A program made the translations under genes and the position numbers. A stretch of 64,000 nucleotides of DNA from Amorphophallus konjac (Eukaryota > Streptophyta > Magnoliopsida > Alismatales > Araceae). The DNA is taken from assembly GCA_022559845.1 (NCBI GenBank), contig CM040129.1, forward strand, positions 1,426,001-1,490,000. The letters are read 5' to 3'. Below, in pieces: positions 11,141 through 21,410 of the stretch (the stretch's first letter is position 1; each line of letters opens with the position of its first letter). The notes below the pieces were generated by a model. It ran no database searches, was not told the DNA's origin, and saw only the letters and a program-made list of their open reading frames with translations.

Positions 11141-11583
11141 AGTTCGGCCAGCAATCCCCCAAACCAGGGGTCAGTAATGGGATTACTATAAAGTATATGC
11201 TATGCCTCTGAGTGGCATTCCCATCAGTCATCCCACCAATGATAAAGCCTACCCCGGGTGGACCTCTCATCGGTCAGCAATCGTATTTCCAACATTTCTT
11301 GTCGGCTAGAATTACATCTGCACCAATCCGGCAACCTCTAGAACCCTGTCACGCGGTGGAGCGAGGCCCCCATCCTTTCCTTGAAAGGGTGGATGCTCTC
11401 CTGCGGCACAGACACGGGTACACTTCCAAGCTGGTCGCCAAAGTTGCCACAAGATGTGATAGAATACAAGTGCAAAAGTGGACACCTAAAACAGTAAAGG
11501 AAACTTGTATTTCATTGCAAAAAGGAGGGGAATGAATACAAAAGGGGCCCTTCGGAGGGGGGTGAATTACAAAGGCAGATCAG
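11141..11583 (-). other. 3' flank of the antisense gene of Tat-1
   Basis: No gene is seen on either strand. On the minus strand it follows the stop codon of the antisense gene and contains a TTTTTGCAATGAAATACAAG stretch near 11500-11525 that would suit a plant near-upstream poly(A) element (AATGAAA). The matching flank of the Tat-2 copy has AATGAAAAATC at a similar distance. This segment separates the gene end from the minisatellites. Confidence 0.45.
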
Positions 11584-12675
11584 CTAAGGCCGTCTGAAAA
11601 TATCTGCAAAGTCAATGAGCCCAACATGTGGAGCCGCCCCCAGTTCACGCAGCTGCATTTCTTCCTCCTAAACACGAGTCACCTCAGTCTCTAGGGACAC
11701 GACTCGGCCCTCCAGTAAAGAAGTTTCCTCGATGCCTTGGACTTCTGAAGACTCCAGCCGTGGTATCTCAGCTTCTATGGTAGCCAATTCAGCCCGGAGT
11801 TCTTCCCGTCGGCTACGTAGAATATGTGCCCGAGCAGCAGAGGCTTCAACATGATCTTTGCTCTTCTGAAGATTGGAGGTCAGAGACGTCACCACCGCCT
11901 GACAGTCAGCTTTCTGCAGCCTCAGGGCCGCTAGTCGGACGTTCATCACTCTCCCAAGAAAGTCCCGGCGGTTTACAAATTTTAGCAGAAACAGCACCCG
12001 CTGGGTCCAGGTGTCCAGAGGACAGCCTAATGCTTGCAGCCCGATCGTCAGTCGCCCGGCCACTTCCTTCAATTGGGGGTAAGATAGCGTCGGCTGGGAC
12101 CCCACAACCTGGCGCAACATCTCTAAATACTGCCAGACAAATTCCTCCGATGAAGTAAAGCCCAGGGAGGCTGCCGGAGCCACCTCAAAGGTCACCTCCC
12201 TGTCTATGGGGGCCCATAAGCCAATATCTGGCTCGGAAGAAGAAGATGGAATGGCCACTAGAGCCGAAGTAGCAGGTACCACGGCAGCATGCTCTTGCTC
12301 CGTCGGGATCCTTGAAGAACTTCCCTCCGCAGATGCTGGAAGAGGCAAAGGTTCTAACTCTATTTCTGGCATGGATGGAGCTGCAGGGTCAGGCGCAATG
12401 GTCATTATGGCCACCGGGACAAAGGCAGAACCCCTTGACGGGTCAGCTTCAGCTCTCAATTCTATTGCCAGCACCAGGGCGAGACCCTCTCCCAGCGGGC
12501 TCGGCTCCATTGATGGTACTTCGACAGCTGCGTGTATTCTTACTGGCACAGGGTGAAGTATGGTAACTGCCCCTGAAGAAGACACGGTGGCCAGCGGTAG
12601 CATATCCAAAGCCTCCGACGAAACCACAATAGCACCAGAAGGCGATACCGGAGGGTGAATGGCGGCGTCAAGATT
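11584..12675 (-). pseudogene. Antisense gene of Tat-1: C-terminal exon with coiled coil
   Basis: It encodes an Ala/Pro/Ser-rich part followed by an alpha-helical part: EEFVWQYLEMLRQVVGSQ, then FLGRVMNVRLAALRLQKAD and a heptad-rich coiled coil (RAHILRSRREELRAELATIE). TAG at 11668 cuts it, but the frame continues to TAG 11584-11586 and ends in DFADIFRRP. The Tat-2 copy ends in VLEDIFRRPLP after a similar coiled coil, which shows the extension past the early stop is real. Confidence 0.7.
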
Positions 12676-12755
12676 CTGGAACGAAGATTCCAGTAAGCAC
12701 CAAGATGGCAGAAAAGAATGAAAATATATGCGGCTCTGCAGAGGGTAGAACTTAC
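12676..12755 (-). other. Intron 4 of antisense gene, 80 bp
   Basis: Minus strand CCATA|GTAAGTTC (12755) to TTCGTTCCAG|AATCTTG (12676), phase 0 on both sides. The reading frame changes between the flanking exons unless these 80 bp are removed. Confidence 0.75.
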
Positions 12756-13219
12756 TATGGCCGCGGCATCCATCTCTTCAAGCACCTGTATGGAGGATTC
12801 TAACTCTGCAGATGAAGCAACAAAAGGAGGGGTTATCTCCACCTTCATGTCCAGTCCGACGAATTCCTCCTGCAACATTCCCTCAGATGATGTCATCGGC
12901 AACCTCGGAGGACTAGAGGTCAAAGGACCGCTCAACGGTATGAAGGGTGCCGCTGCCCCTTTGCTGGCTGCCGCAGGTGCTCGTTCGTCACCTTCTGAAG
13001 AATAATAATCAATTTCTTCGTCAGAAGGGGTGGCAGAGCTACTGGAGGAAATATCTATGCTGATCTCAGGTTGGCCCGCCTCCTCTGTAGCCTGGCGGGA
13101 TGCCGAGCGAGTGATTACACGCCGCAATGGGATAGCACTCTTCTTTAGCGCAGTCTTATGTCCTTCAGGCTGTGAAGGAGCATCCACGGCAGGCGCCTCA
13201 ACCACTGTGCTAACCACTC
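12756..13219 (-). pseudogene. Antisense gene of Tat-1: Ser/Pro-rich exon
   Basis: A 464-bp exon with a basic patch (LKKSAIPLRRVITRSASRQ), a serine run (ISIDISSSSSATPSDEEID) and a proline-rich stretch (PLTSSPPRLPMTSSEG). It ends in an acidic segment (SIQVLEEMDAAA). It looks disordered; no domain is recognised. It ends at the donor of intron 4 in phase 0. Confidence 0.6.
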
Positions 13220-13306
13220 CTGCCATTACAACAAACATATACATAAGGCAGGGCAAAAAGATCAATAAGGAAGAAAAGTCAGAAGGATGACAGTCACTTG
13301 GGTTAC
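13220..13306 (-). other. Intron 3 of antisense gene, 87 bp
   Basis: Minus strand GAGG|GTAACC (13306) to TAATGGCAG|GAGTG (13220), phase 1 on both sides. Its length is a multiple of three and it has no stop, so an unspliced reading also stays open. The T-rich body is typical of a plant intron: translated, it gives an odd hydrophobic run in an otherwise polar region. Confidence 0.65.
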
Positions 13307-13489
13307 CCTCGGCCTCACCGGCAGGTGTAGGAGAAGGGAGTCTGACATCCTCCTCAGGAGCAGGGAGACTCTCCCCTGTGGTTTCAGCTGTTTTGGTCGC
13401 CCCTGCCGTGACTATGACAGAAGACCCTATGTCTCCCGTCTCCAGGATGACTTCCTCAGCACGTGGGGTGGTGTCGACCGCTCCTTCAG
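13307..13489 (-). pseudogene. Antisense gene of Tat-1: acidic exon
   Basis: A 183-bp exon of low complexity rich in Thr, Glu, Ala and Pro (AVDTTPRAEEVILETGD, LPAPEEDVRLPSPTPAG). No domain recognised. It lies between introns 2 and 3, phase 1 at both ends. Confidence 0.6.
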
Positions 13490-13574
13490 CTGAGGTCAAA
13501 CAAAGAAGACGTCAAAAGAGTGAAGATGTCATGAAAAGAACACTCCTTTAGATCGCGAGGGAAAGTGATGTCAC
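13490..13574 (-). other. Intron 2 of antisense gene, 85 bp
   Basis: Minus strand CTGAAG|GTGAC (13574) to TGACCTCAG|CTGAAGG (13490). Phase 1 on both sides, frame kept. Confidence 0.7.
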
Positions 13575-13859
13575 CTTCAGCTGCTTGTTGAGTGGCCTCT
13601 TTCTTAGTGGCAAACTGCTCGAATGACGGCACTTCAGGCAGAGGAGTCTTAGCCGCATCAGTCGAAGGCTGCTTGGAAGAAGTTTTCCGAGCTTTCTTCG
13701 CTCGGCCTATTGCAACTTTCATCGAGGAGGCCGCTCTCTTTTTACCAGGTGGCAGTGGAGTAGTGGTCGGCACCGGTGCAGGAGCCTCAAAATATTCCGA
13801 CTTCTGAGCTTGGGAAATGATTTTTCTATAAAGTCCCTGCTGCTTTATATCTAGACGGT
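13575..13859 (-). pseudogene. Antisense gene of Tat-1: basic exon
   Basis: This 285-bp exon encodes RLDIKQQGLYRKIISQAQK, a Pro/Thr run, then a strongly basic stretch (PGKKRAASSMKVAIGRAKKA) that could be a nuclear localisation signal. It ends in an acidic/Gln segment (KKEATQQAAE). It is bounded by introns 1 and 2 with phase 1 on both sides. No known domain. Confidence 0.65.
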
Positions 13860-13935
13860 CTGTCAAATGAAGCACATGCCGTTATAACGGAAATGAGCAA
13901 CAAACTACTCTACATATCAACTGAAGAGGACTTAC
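13860..13935 (-). other. Intron 1 of antisense gene, 76 bp
   Basis: Minus strand GGCAG|GTAAG at the 5' side (13935) and TTTGACAG|ACCG at the 3' side (13860). It interrupts a codon after base 1 and the next exon resumes at base 2, so the frame is kept. It contains an in-frame TAG, so splicing is needed for read-through. Confidence 0.75.
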
Positions 13936-15992
13936 CTGCCCAGCCGTTGTAAAAAGACGAGAGGGGCCAATACTGGTAAGCCACCTCCTTGCTTCGGGAT
14001 GCAGCCTCCCGAACGAGCCAGCAAACGTCGCCAATCTTCTTGCACTTCTCGACTAGGTCGGCCAAGTCCGCGTGACCATGAGAAGCTATGTAATGATATA
14101 AGCCAAGGTGGTCGAAGCCCCAAACGTCGACATAATGAAAAAATACAAACAAAGGCTTGTCCAGAACACTTGCTACGGGACTGTCAAGGGTCAGTCCGTG
14201 GATATTCATCAAGACAAACAACCAAGACGTATGTTGATAATATGTCGGGGTTCTGTCTTATCTATTAACAAATGCCCGGTACGGGCAAAAGCGGTCCACC
14301 TCGCACTTCCATGAAACTGCCTTGGAGAGCGTCTCCTCAATGGGGAATGGATACTGCTGAAGCTCCAAGCGGGAACCACCAATCTGGCATAGATGCTCTA
14401 AATTCTGCGTGAAAGTATCCTCATCTATGTTAGCAAGCACAGGCACCAGCTGCTCAGTTGCTTCCTCTTTTGCGGCTTTCCTGCCTACTATATATGCCTC
14501 TACCTCCTTCGGATGTTAGGAGAATAGCCTCTTCAAATGGGCTTCTTCAATATCAAAAACTGGCCCAGGCTGCTGGCCCAGAAAGGTGCGCTCAGCTACA
14601 TCCCAGCATGCCACCCTGGCATTGCGATAAAAGCCCGTTCGAGCATTCCACCACTTCGCATACTCTTGAGTGACCCGGGGAACGTGGTTCGGCACCGGCA
14701 CTCTGAAGACATTGGCGTCCCGGCGGTGAAAGTAGTCCCACCAGGAGCGACCCTCAGCCACAACAGTTGAGCCGTGCTTCGACCTGCTATCCAGAGGAAA
14801 TAGGGCCACCGAAGGCAAGATGTGCTGATCATAGCCAAAATTTCGGCCAAACCTGAAGGGATAATAGGGTTCTAAATGAACCACGCCCCCTTTTCTAAAC
14901 ACTAAGACACAGGGGCGAATTGATAAAGCCCAGTCAATGAGCTCAGGCTCCAAGATTGGCCGGGTCACGGTGTTACTTGAAATGAAATGTGTGAAAGTCT
15001 CCACTGCCTCGAGCTTACATTCATGCTGACGATTCACCAATGGAGCGGAATGTGCGACCAAATTCCACAAATGGATGGTCCCCGCTGAATCCATCGGAAC
15101 CCTTGTCAGCCGGCCTCGGATGGAGAACAGCTAATGAGACACTGGACTGGGTTCAACACTAGCAAACTCCAGCATCCTGGGATACAATGTCGCTGTCTGT
15201 AGAGTCCTGGGAGCCAGCTCTGGGAACAAATTGCACACCCAGGCATTGAAGAAATGAAACGGCCCCACTGTTCTGAAAGTGCGTGGGATCCGATGCCTAT
15301 GAATATCTCCAACAGATTTGTATATCAGGCAGAGTGCTGCTGGACATAGTGCAAGCCGCATGCCCCAAGCCATCTGACAAGCCGGGTATATTGCCTCCGG
15401 CCTAATGACTGTCTCATCTCCCTGTGGGAGGGTAAAAGTGCACAACCAGAAAGTGAGGGAAGCCGCACAATGCGTAAGGGGATCCGCCCTAGTGGGATTC
15501 GGTTCTCTGTCACTAATCCGTCGAAGGGAAGCGGGCAACGCCGACTTGAACTTGGGCGGTCTGCTGGGCTTACCTGCAACAGGAGCTACATGGGGGAACT
15601 CACTGTACTTCAGAGGGCCGCCGAAGAAATACTGAATCCAATGTCCCACTCGGACTCTCAATTTGCTACTTTTCTCTCGGGGCTGATACCCCTTCGAGGA
15701 TCCCCTATTCAGCGCCAAGCAAAGGGAGCGGTACGCTTTCATCAAGTACCGATATGAGTAGCCGAAGTAATATTCACCTTCACCGTCTGTCTCATCCTTG
15801 ATGAAGTCATGAAGACAGACCTCCTCATAGGGCTCTCCATTGATCGGCAGACCCAACAGCTGTGACAGGCTCCAGAGGTCCAGAGAAGTTTCACCCTCCG
15901 CTGTATAGAAAGTATTGAACTGCGGGCAGAACACTTCGAACATGCCGCAGCACAACCCTTTCGAGATGGGGTACCTGAAACGGGATGCATAC
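13936..15992 (-). pseudogene. Antisense PMD-like gene of Tat-1: PMD core and following region
   Basis: From 15992 the minus strand encodes RYPISKGLCCGMFEVF, then GETSLDLWSLSQL and GLPINGEPYEE, then TFWLCTFTLPQGDETVIRPE and AWGMRLALCPAALCLIYKS. This is the pattern I know from plant mobile domain (aminotransferase-like) proteins. After it come AGTIHLWNLVAHSAPL, WWDYFHRRDANVFRVPVP, WWNARTGFYRNARVACWD and SWLFVLMNIHGLTLDSPVAS. Stops at 15131, 14516 and 14258 all sit in the single frame. The piece ends at a GTAAG donor at 13935. Tekay-1 was inserted at its upstream end. Confidence 0.75.
15988..15992. other. Target-site duplication of Tekay-1, left copy (CATAC)
   Basis: CATAC directly precedes the left LTR and recurs at 26299-26303 directly after the right LTR. 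Five bases is the usual duplication for Ty3/gypsy integrases. Confidence 0.95.
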
Positions 15993-16325
15993 TGTAATAT
16001 CCCGGACCTTTCGGATCCTTCTTCGTGGGTCCCAGATCTGGTTTTCAGAGCGTTCGGCTCTATTGTGTCTGAAATTTTGTTTCGGACATCTTTCGTGTTC
16101 GGATCGGCGCGATCCGGAGTCGTTTCGGAGGCCCGGAGGCGTTCCGCGGCTTTTCCGTGCGTGATTTCCGATTTTCGGCGCGGGTTTCGGCTTTTCTCTT
16201 CGGACGCTCGCTGCGGGTGAACCGGGCTGTTCACACGGGCACGAGTGGTACCGTCGCGATCGGTACGTTCCGAGGATCGTGGGGGTGTAATTTCCTAATT
16301 TTTGGAATTTTCTGGATTTTCCGGG

Positions 16326-16337
16326 TTTTTCTATAAA
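16326..16337 (+). promoter_or_regulatory. TATA box of Tekay-1 5' LTR
   Basis: TTCTATAAAACC followed by a long CT-rich stretch, as in the start region of plant transcripts. The 3' LTR has the same box near 23935 with one extra A. Confidence 0.75.
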
Positions 16338-16904
16338 ACCCTCCCTATTTTCTCTCTCCCCCCCACTTCTTCTTCTTCTTCCTCTCTTCTTCTTCCTCCT
16401 TCCTCCTCCACCGTGTCTCCCTCCCTCTCCCTCTCTTCCTCCCGGTTGGCCACGGCGAGCTCCCCTCCGGCTGCAGACGGCGGCGGGGCGACGGCGCGGT
16501 GACGTGGGCGGCGGCGAGGCGGTCATGGGGGCGTGCGGCGAGCGTGGGAAGCTTAAGGAAGAACGAGGGTTTTCAAGCGTTCTTCGCGATTCGTGGACGA
16601 TCCGGCGGAGCATTCGCTCCATTGAGGTAGGGTGACGTTCCCTAGCTCTTCGCCGTTCTTTTCCATGGTTTGTAGGCCGCGGGGAGGCCGAGAGAGGCAT
16701 GTTTGGGCATTTTTGGGGTTTTTCCATGTTTTGGGGGTGAGCCGCCCGATCTATGGTTTTAGCCCATGATTCTATGTTTTGGTGGCTTAGATGCATGCTA
16801 GGGGTCCCCAGGGGTCTTCCCCCTTGTTTTCCCCCTCTCCGGTGGAGGTACGGGGGCGTGGTTGGCGTTTTTAGGGTTTTCCCGCCGTAGCGTGCTCGGA
16901 GGCA

Positions 16905-17560
16905 AGCGACGGTCCTTCCAGTGACCGCCACTTGCATGTGACGCCCCTAGGCAGGAGCGTTACTTCTCCTGGGTGTTAGCTCTTGGGGTCAGGGGGCAGC
17001 GACGGCCCTACGACTGACCGCCGTTTGGAGAATGACGCGCCAGGGCAGGGCCGCCGCTAGTTTCGACCGTTGGTTTTTGACCGTTGGGGGTCAGGCCATG
17101 TAACGCACTAGGCTAGGCGCGTTACATGCGTGTAACGCACAGGGGCAGGTGCGTCACTTCCTGTTGTTACCCCAGGTGGATGGGCCAAGCGACGCACTGG
17201 GCCCAGCGCGTTACTTACTAGTGACGCGCTGGGGCAGGCGCGTCACTTCCCTTCCCACCCCGAGTGTAAGGGCCATGTGACGCGTTGGGCTAGGCGCGTT
17301 ACATGTGAGTAACGCATTGAGCCTGACGCGTTGCTTGCAAGCGACGCGCCGGGGTAGGCGCGTTACTTTCCCTGTGGTTTTGGAGGGTGTGGGGCGCCGT
17401 GTGACGCCCTGGCCTAGGTGCGCCGCTTCCAAGCGACGCACTAGGGCAGGCGCGTCGCTTCCCCTATCCCCCCTGGCCGTGTGACGGTCTGCCTTAGACC
17501 GCCATTTTCAAGTGACGGCCCTAGAGTGGACCGCCATTTGGCTGTGACGGTCCAGGGTCG
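16905..17560. repeat. Dyad array in Tekay-1 5' LTR, about 16 units
   Basis: Units of about 30-45 bp of the type GTGACGCGCTGGGGCAGGCG, each an imperfect inverted repeat. The best is CATGTAACGC (17097-17106) facing GCGTTACATG (17119-17128). Many units have the centre CTRGG(G)CAGG or CTAGGC. The array lies 575-1,230 bp downstream of the TATA box, so it is in the transcribed part. Confidence 0.9.
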
Positions 17561-18692
17561 GACCGCCACTTCCTGGGTTGCCCCATGAGGGTGGCAACCT
17601 TACTTTTCTCCGACCGTGGTCTCCGTGTGACGGGACTAGTGCGTGGGGTGATTCCCACACGTTGTCGGGCTTGGGCGTTGTTTTCCGTGACTTGAGAGTC
17701 TACTCCTTTAGCGACCCTCCACTAGTCGTAGCCCACCAGTACGCGGTGCTGGTCTCACCTGGGAGTGGTGTACGGGCACCCACCTTTCGAGACGGTTTGT
17801 GGACCGGTTACCGTAGGCCCCTCGTCGTAGCCAGAGTCCGGCTGCGGGGGAAAACCGGTCAGAGGGCCAGACCTAGGACGCGTGGTCTGTGTGTGCACAC
17901 GTGGTTGGGGGCGGTTGGACCCACGTCGACGGGCGTGACCCCAGCTAGTCACTTGTTGTGAGTTACTTTTCGGTGTTTGCGCCTCGGGTAGGACCTACCA
18001 CGTCAGGCGGTTCACCTGCGGTGCGGTGTAAGACGTCAGGGGACGCTACCGACTGTGCTTCTAGTGGGTGGTACTCCTGTCGAGTACGGAGTGTCAGACT
18101 GTCAGTCGTGTGTTTCCGACCTTCGGGTTTGTCGGTGACCGTTGAGCTTCGGTCTTCTCTTCGTAGCACGTGTGTCGGTTTGCGTGCCGTAGAGTCTTGC
18201 TTTGTAGAGTACAAGGCTTTTCTTTCCGAGGTACTCTCCCACCGCTAGAGTAGTGGTTTCTCGCTTTGCGAGGTAGGGTTCGAGTGATCCCTACTGAGTC
18301 TTGTTCCGAGACTCATTCCCTGCGTGTTTTCACCGTGTTTCAGGTGAGACGCCACCTTCGGGGAGCGCGTCAGGAGCGCAGCGTGGTGCGGGTGCCCAGA
18401 GGTAGTGCCAGAGGTCTGAGCCGGGGGATGCCCCGTGTAGCTGTACTTTTCTTTCTTGTCACTGTACTAGTCGTGGACTGTTGTCGTGGTTATTTTATTT
18501 TGTGGACCATGTAAATTGTTATCTTATTTCCTGCTTATTATCATAACTGTTTAATTTCTGCAATTACTTGTGATAACTATGTAGTTTCCACACCATCCTT
18601 TTAACCCTTCCGAGTCTTCGGACTCGTGGGTGGCGGTGCGAGTCTCGGGTTATCGGGCCTTCCCGGTAATCGGATTCTCGGGTCGTTACAGC

Positions 18693-18704
18693 TGGTATCA
18701 GAGC
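18693..18704 (+). other. Primer binding site of Tekay-1
   Basis: TGGTATCAGAGC, two bases after the end of the 5' LTR; complementary to initiator-Met tRNA. Confidence 0.9.
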
Positions 18705-18855
18705 GCGGTTGTGGAATTACATGGGAATCATAGGTAATTGTAGTGGTCCACTAGTCCATGGCGATGATGTACAGGTGACGCTGGCCTTGGGCACCGCGTG
18801 TTTTATTCTGACATTGCCGTTTTCGTGTTTTCTGTCTTGTGCTTCAGGAGCGAGG

Positions 18856-20130
18856 ATGGCGCCGAGGAGGAGTTCTCGCTCTCAGCAGGGGCAGTCGGCT
18901 GGAGGTCAGGAGATCCAGCAGGGGGTCCAGAGGGACCAGGAGGAGCATAGCAGAGTTCCGGGAGCTACCGAGGCCGCGGATGCTGCGAGAGCTCCGGGGG
19001 CCGAGGATTTCTTCCGTGGCATGTACCATCTCATGTCTCAGCAGTTTGGCGGAGAGGCTGCTGAGGGCTCGTCAGTCAGGGGTGGGCCGGGCCGAGCAGT
19101 GAGGGACTTCATGCAGTTCCATCCACCTTACTTTAGCGGCCAGGCAGACCCTGATGCGGCTCGTGATTGGCTCGATGAGATGGAGCGGGTGTTCAGTTCT
19201 GCGAAAAGTACTGCCGAGGACAGAGTGGTGTTGGCCTACAACCAGTTGCAGGGTACGGCTCGGAGGTGGTGGTCTTCCGAGTGGAAGACGTCCTTTCAGC
19301 TTCGTCCACTTGAGCAGGTCGAGTGGGGTGACTTTGTCAGTGCTTTCGAGCGTACGTACTGTCCAGACGTCGTTGCTACGCAGCGGATGCGGGAGTTTCT
19401 GGAGCTGGTGCAGGGTGACATGTCCGTGTTGCAGTACAGGGCCCGATTTGTCGAGCTGGGTCGGTACGCACCTCATGTCATGGAGCATGAGAGGGTGAGG
19501 ACCACGCAGTTTGTACAGGGCTTGAGGCTGGAGCTGAGGCACCATTTGATCGCGAATGGGGCCACTGATCTAGAGACAGCGTCTCGTGTTGCGATTTCCT
19601 TGGAGATGGATATGCAGAGGACTCGAGGACCGATCAGCCAAGGGCAGTCCGTGTCAGGTCGCGGCCAACCGTCGGCTACCCAGCAGCAGGGTTTCTTCCA
19701 GCATGCGTCGGGTGGTTCAGGAGTACCGGCATCGGCAGCTTCAGTGACAGGATCTGCGTCTTTTAGCTCGAAGGTCAAGAAGTTCTTGAAGAAGGGTTTC
19801 CGTAAGAAGCCCAAGGATCAGGGACAAGCTTCATCGGGCAGTGTACAGCAGCCGATTCCTTTTCAGCGTCAGGGATCAGGGGGTGGATCACGAGGACCTT
19901 GTCCACGGTGTGGTGGGACCCACCCAGGCAGGCAGTGCACGGCGCCGATTATCTGTTTTCGGTGTGACCAGCCAGGGCACATGGCGCGTGACTGTCCACA
20001 GAGACCGCCGCAGCAGCAGTTTCCCCAGCAGCAGAGCAGCAGCAGCAGCAGCAGGGACAGTATCCGCCGCTACCCAGGTCAGCCAGCGTGGGAGGCAGGC
20101 AGAGGGCTCGAGGCCAGATCACGCACTTGA
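18856..20130 (+). CDS. gag: Tekay-1 Gag
   Basis: The structural protein of the virus-like particle. I prefer the start at 18856 ([13 protein letters not shown]) to the upstream ATG at 18709. The upstream part looks like untranslated leader, and the start is preceded by a splice-acceptor-like TGCTTCAG. Seen in order: a Gln/Glu-rich N-terminus; the gag capsid-like domain ([50 protein letters not shown]); a basic [14 protein letters not shown] patch; and a CCHC zinc knuckle ([14 protein letters not shown], about 19948-19992). After a Gln/Ser repeat the frame runs out at 20130; pol continues in another frame. Confidence 0.9.
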   Translation: MAPRRSSRSQQGQSAGGQEIQQGVQRDQEEHSRVPGATEAADAARAPGAEDFFRGMYHLMSQQFGGEAAEGSSVRGGPGRAVRDFMQFHPPYFSGQADPDAARDWLDEMERVFSSAKSTAEDRVVLAYNQLQGTARRWWSSEWKTSFQLRPLEQVEWGDFVSAFERTYCPDVVATQRMREFLELVQGDMSVLQYRARFVELGRYAPHVMEHERVRTTQFVQGLRLELRHHLIANGATDLETASRVAISLEMDMQRTRGPISQGQSVSGRGQPSATQQQGFFQHASGGSGVPASAASVTGSASFSSKVKKFLKKGFRKKPKDQGQASSGSVQQPIPFQRQGSGGGSRGPCPRCGGTHPGRQCTAPIICFRCDQPGHMARDCPQRPPQQQFPQQQSSSSSSRDSIRRYPGQPAWEAGRGLEARSRT

Positions 20131-21410
20131 CCAGGGCAGAGGCAGTGGCGTCGCAGCTCGTGGAAGGTACCGTTCAGATTTTGGGTTGTGCGGCTCGGGT
20201 TTTGTTTGATTCTGGCGCGTCTCATTCGTTTATTTCGGAGGATTTCGCGTCGAGCGTCGAGGAGCCGGTGACCCAGTTGTCCTGTGATTTGGCAGTGGAG
20301 TTGCCTTCGGGTGACTTTATGGTCACTCCGTATTGCTTCGACCAGGTTCCGGTGTGGATCGATGGCCGGAGTATGCCAGGCAGATTGTATGCGTTGCAGC
20401 TTCGGGATTACGATGTGATTCTAGGCATGGATTGGCTCGAGACTCATGGAGCGGTGGTGGATTGTGGGATGAAGAGGGTCTACTTCCAGCATCCGAGCAA
20501 GAGGACCTTCTATTTCCAAGGTATCCGTTCCACCTCTTCTCGATTCCTTATCTCTGCTATTCGAGCCCGTCGGTTGCTTGATTCAGGTTGTCAGGGTTTT
20601 CTCGCGTCAGTGGTTGTGTCTGACCGGATGGAGCCGGATGTCGAGGACATCGCGGTGGTGTGCGAGTTTCCCGATGTTTTTCCTGAGGAGTTGCCTGGAT
20701 TACCTCCCCAGCGGGAGATCGATTTTGTGATCGAGGTTGTACCTGGTGCGGGACCTTTGGCGAAGGCTCCCTACCGTATGGCCCCCGCTGAACTGAGAGA
20801 GTTGAGGGCGCAGTTGCAGGAGCTGCTGGCCAAGGGGTACATTCGTCCGAGTTTTTCCCCTTGGGGTGCGCCCGTGTTGTTTGTGAAGAAGAAGGACGGT
20901 AGTCTGCGGCTGTGCATTGACTATCGGCAGCTGAATGAAGTGACCGTTAAGAACAAGTATCCGTTGCCGCGGATCGATGACTTGTTCGACCAGCTTCAGT
21001 CTGCGCGAGTGTTCTCGCGGATTGATTTGCGGTCAGGTTACTATCAGCTGAGGATTCGCGAGTCCGATGTGGAGAAGACTGCATTCAGTTCGAGGTACGG
21101 GCATTATGAGTTTCTGGTGATGCCGTTTGGGCTCACCAATGCCCCAGCTGCCTTTATGGACTTGATGCAGAGGGTGTTTCATCCGTATTTGGACCAGTTT
21201 GTGGTCATTTTTGTGGATGACATCCTTGTTTATTCGCGGTCTGCTGAGGAGCACGCGTACCATTTGAGTGTGGTACTGCAGACGTTGCGAGATCACCAGT
21301 TGTATGCGAAGCTCAGCAAGTGCGAGTTTTGGCTCAGCGAGGTGCACTTTCTGGGGCACGTGATTTCTGGTGATGGCATTTCGTGGATCCCGCCAAGGTC
21401 GAGGCTGTGA
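20088..21410 (+). pseudogene. pol: Tekay-1 protease and reverse transcriptase (first pol frame)
   Basis: Frame 3 relative to gag in frame 1. The pol frame can be traced back into the CAG/AGC repeat at about 20035-20065, where gag leaves it, so the break is probably a repeat slip. Motifs: aspartic protease DSGASHSFI; linker ending in [14 protein letters not shown]; reverse transcriptase with [37 protein letters not shown], the catalytic FVDDILVYS and [16 protein letters not shown]. The frame is lost near 21382 where one base appears to be missing; the same domain resumes in frame 2. Confidence 0.9.

Larger units (their letters stand above)
15993..18690 (+). repeat. Tekay-1 5' LTR
   Basis: Starts TGTAATATCCCGGACC and ends GGGTCGTTACA. 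The TATA box lies at 16326-16337, about 335 bp in, so most of the LTR (about 2.3 kb) is transcribed. After the TATA box come a CT-rich leader, a G/C-rich part, the dyad array (16905-17560) and a tail ending in the TCTCGGG..GTCGTTACA block. It is about 99% identical to the 3' LTR. Confidence 0.95.

Noticed and set aside
10231..11191. Three overlapping plus-strand open frames of 226-301 codons
   Set aside because: They are three frames of the same 79-bp minisatellite, which has no stop codons; length not divisible by three makes every frame cycle through the same peptides. No start context or family likeness.
15993..16937. Minus-strand Arg/Pro-rich frames of up to 350 codons in the Tekay LTR (also 23583-24404)
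   Set aside because: They are antisense to a GC-rich LTR and start within chance fusion to Tat-1 sequence; no motif, and both LTR copies merely repeat them.
18301..18370. Splice-like GTTTCAG|GTGAG in the Tekay-1 LTR as evidence of an LTR intron
   Set aside because: Acceptor and donor motifs are present but no pair could be supported by frame or conservation.
18709..18855. N-terminal extension of Tekay-1 Gag from the first ATG
   Set aside because: The family start context is MAPRR at 18856, and the extension is hydrophobic and lies in a leader with splice-like borders.
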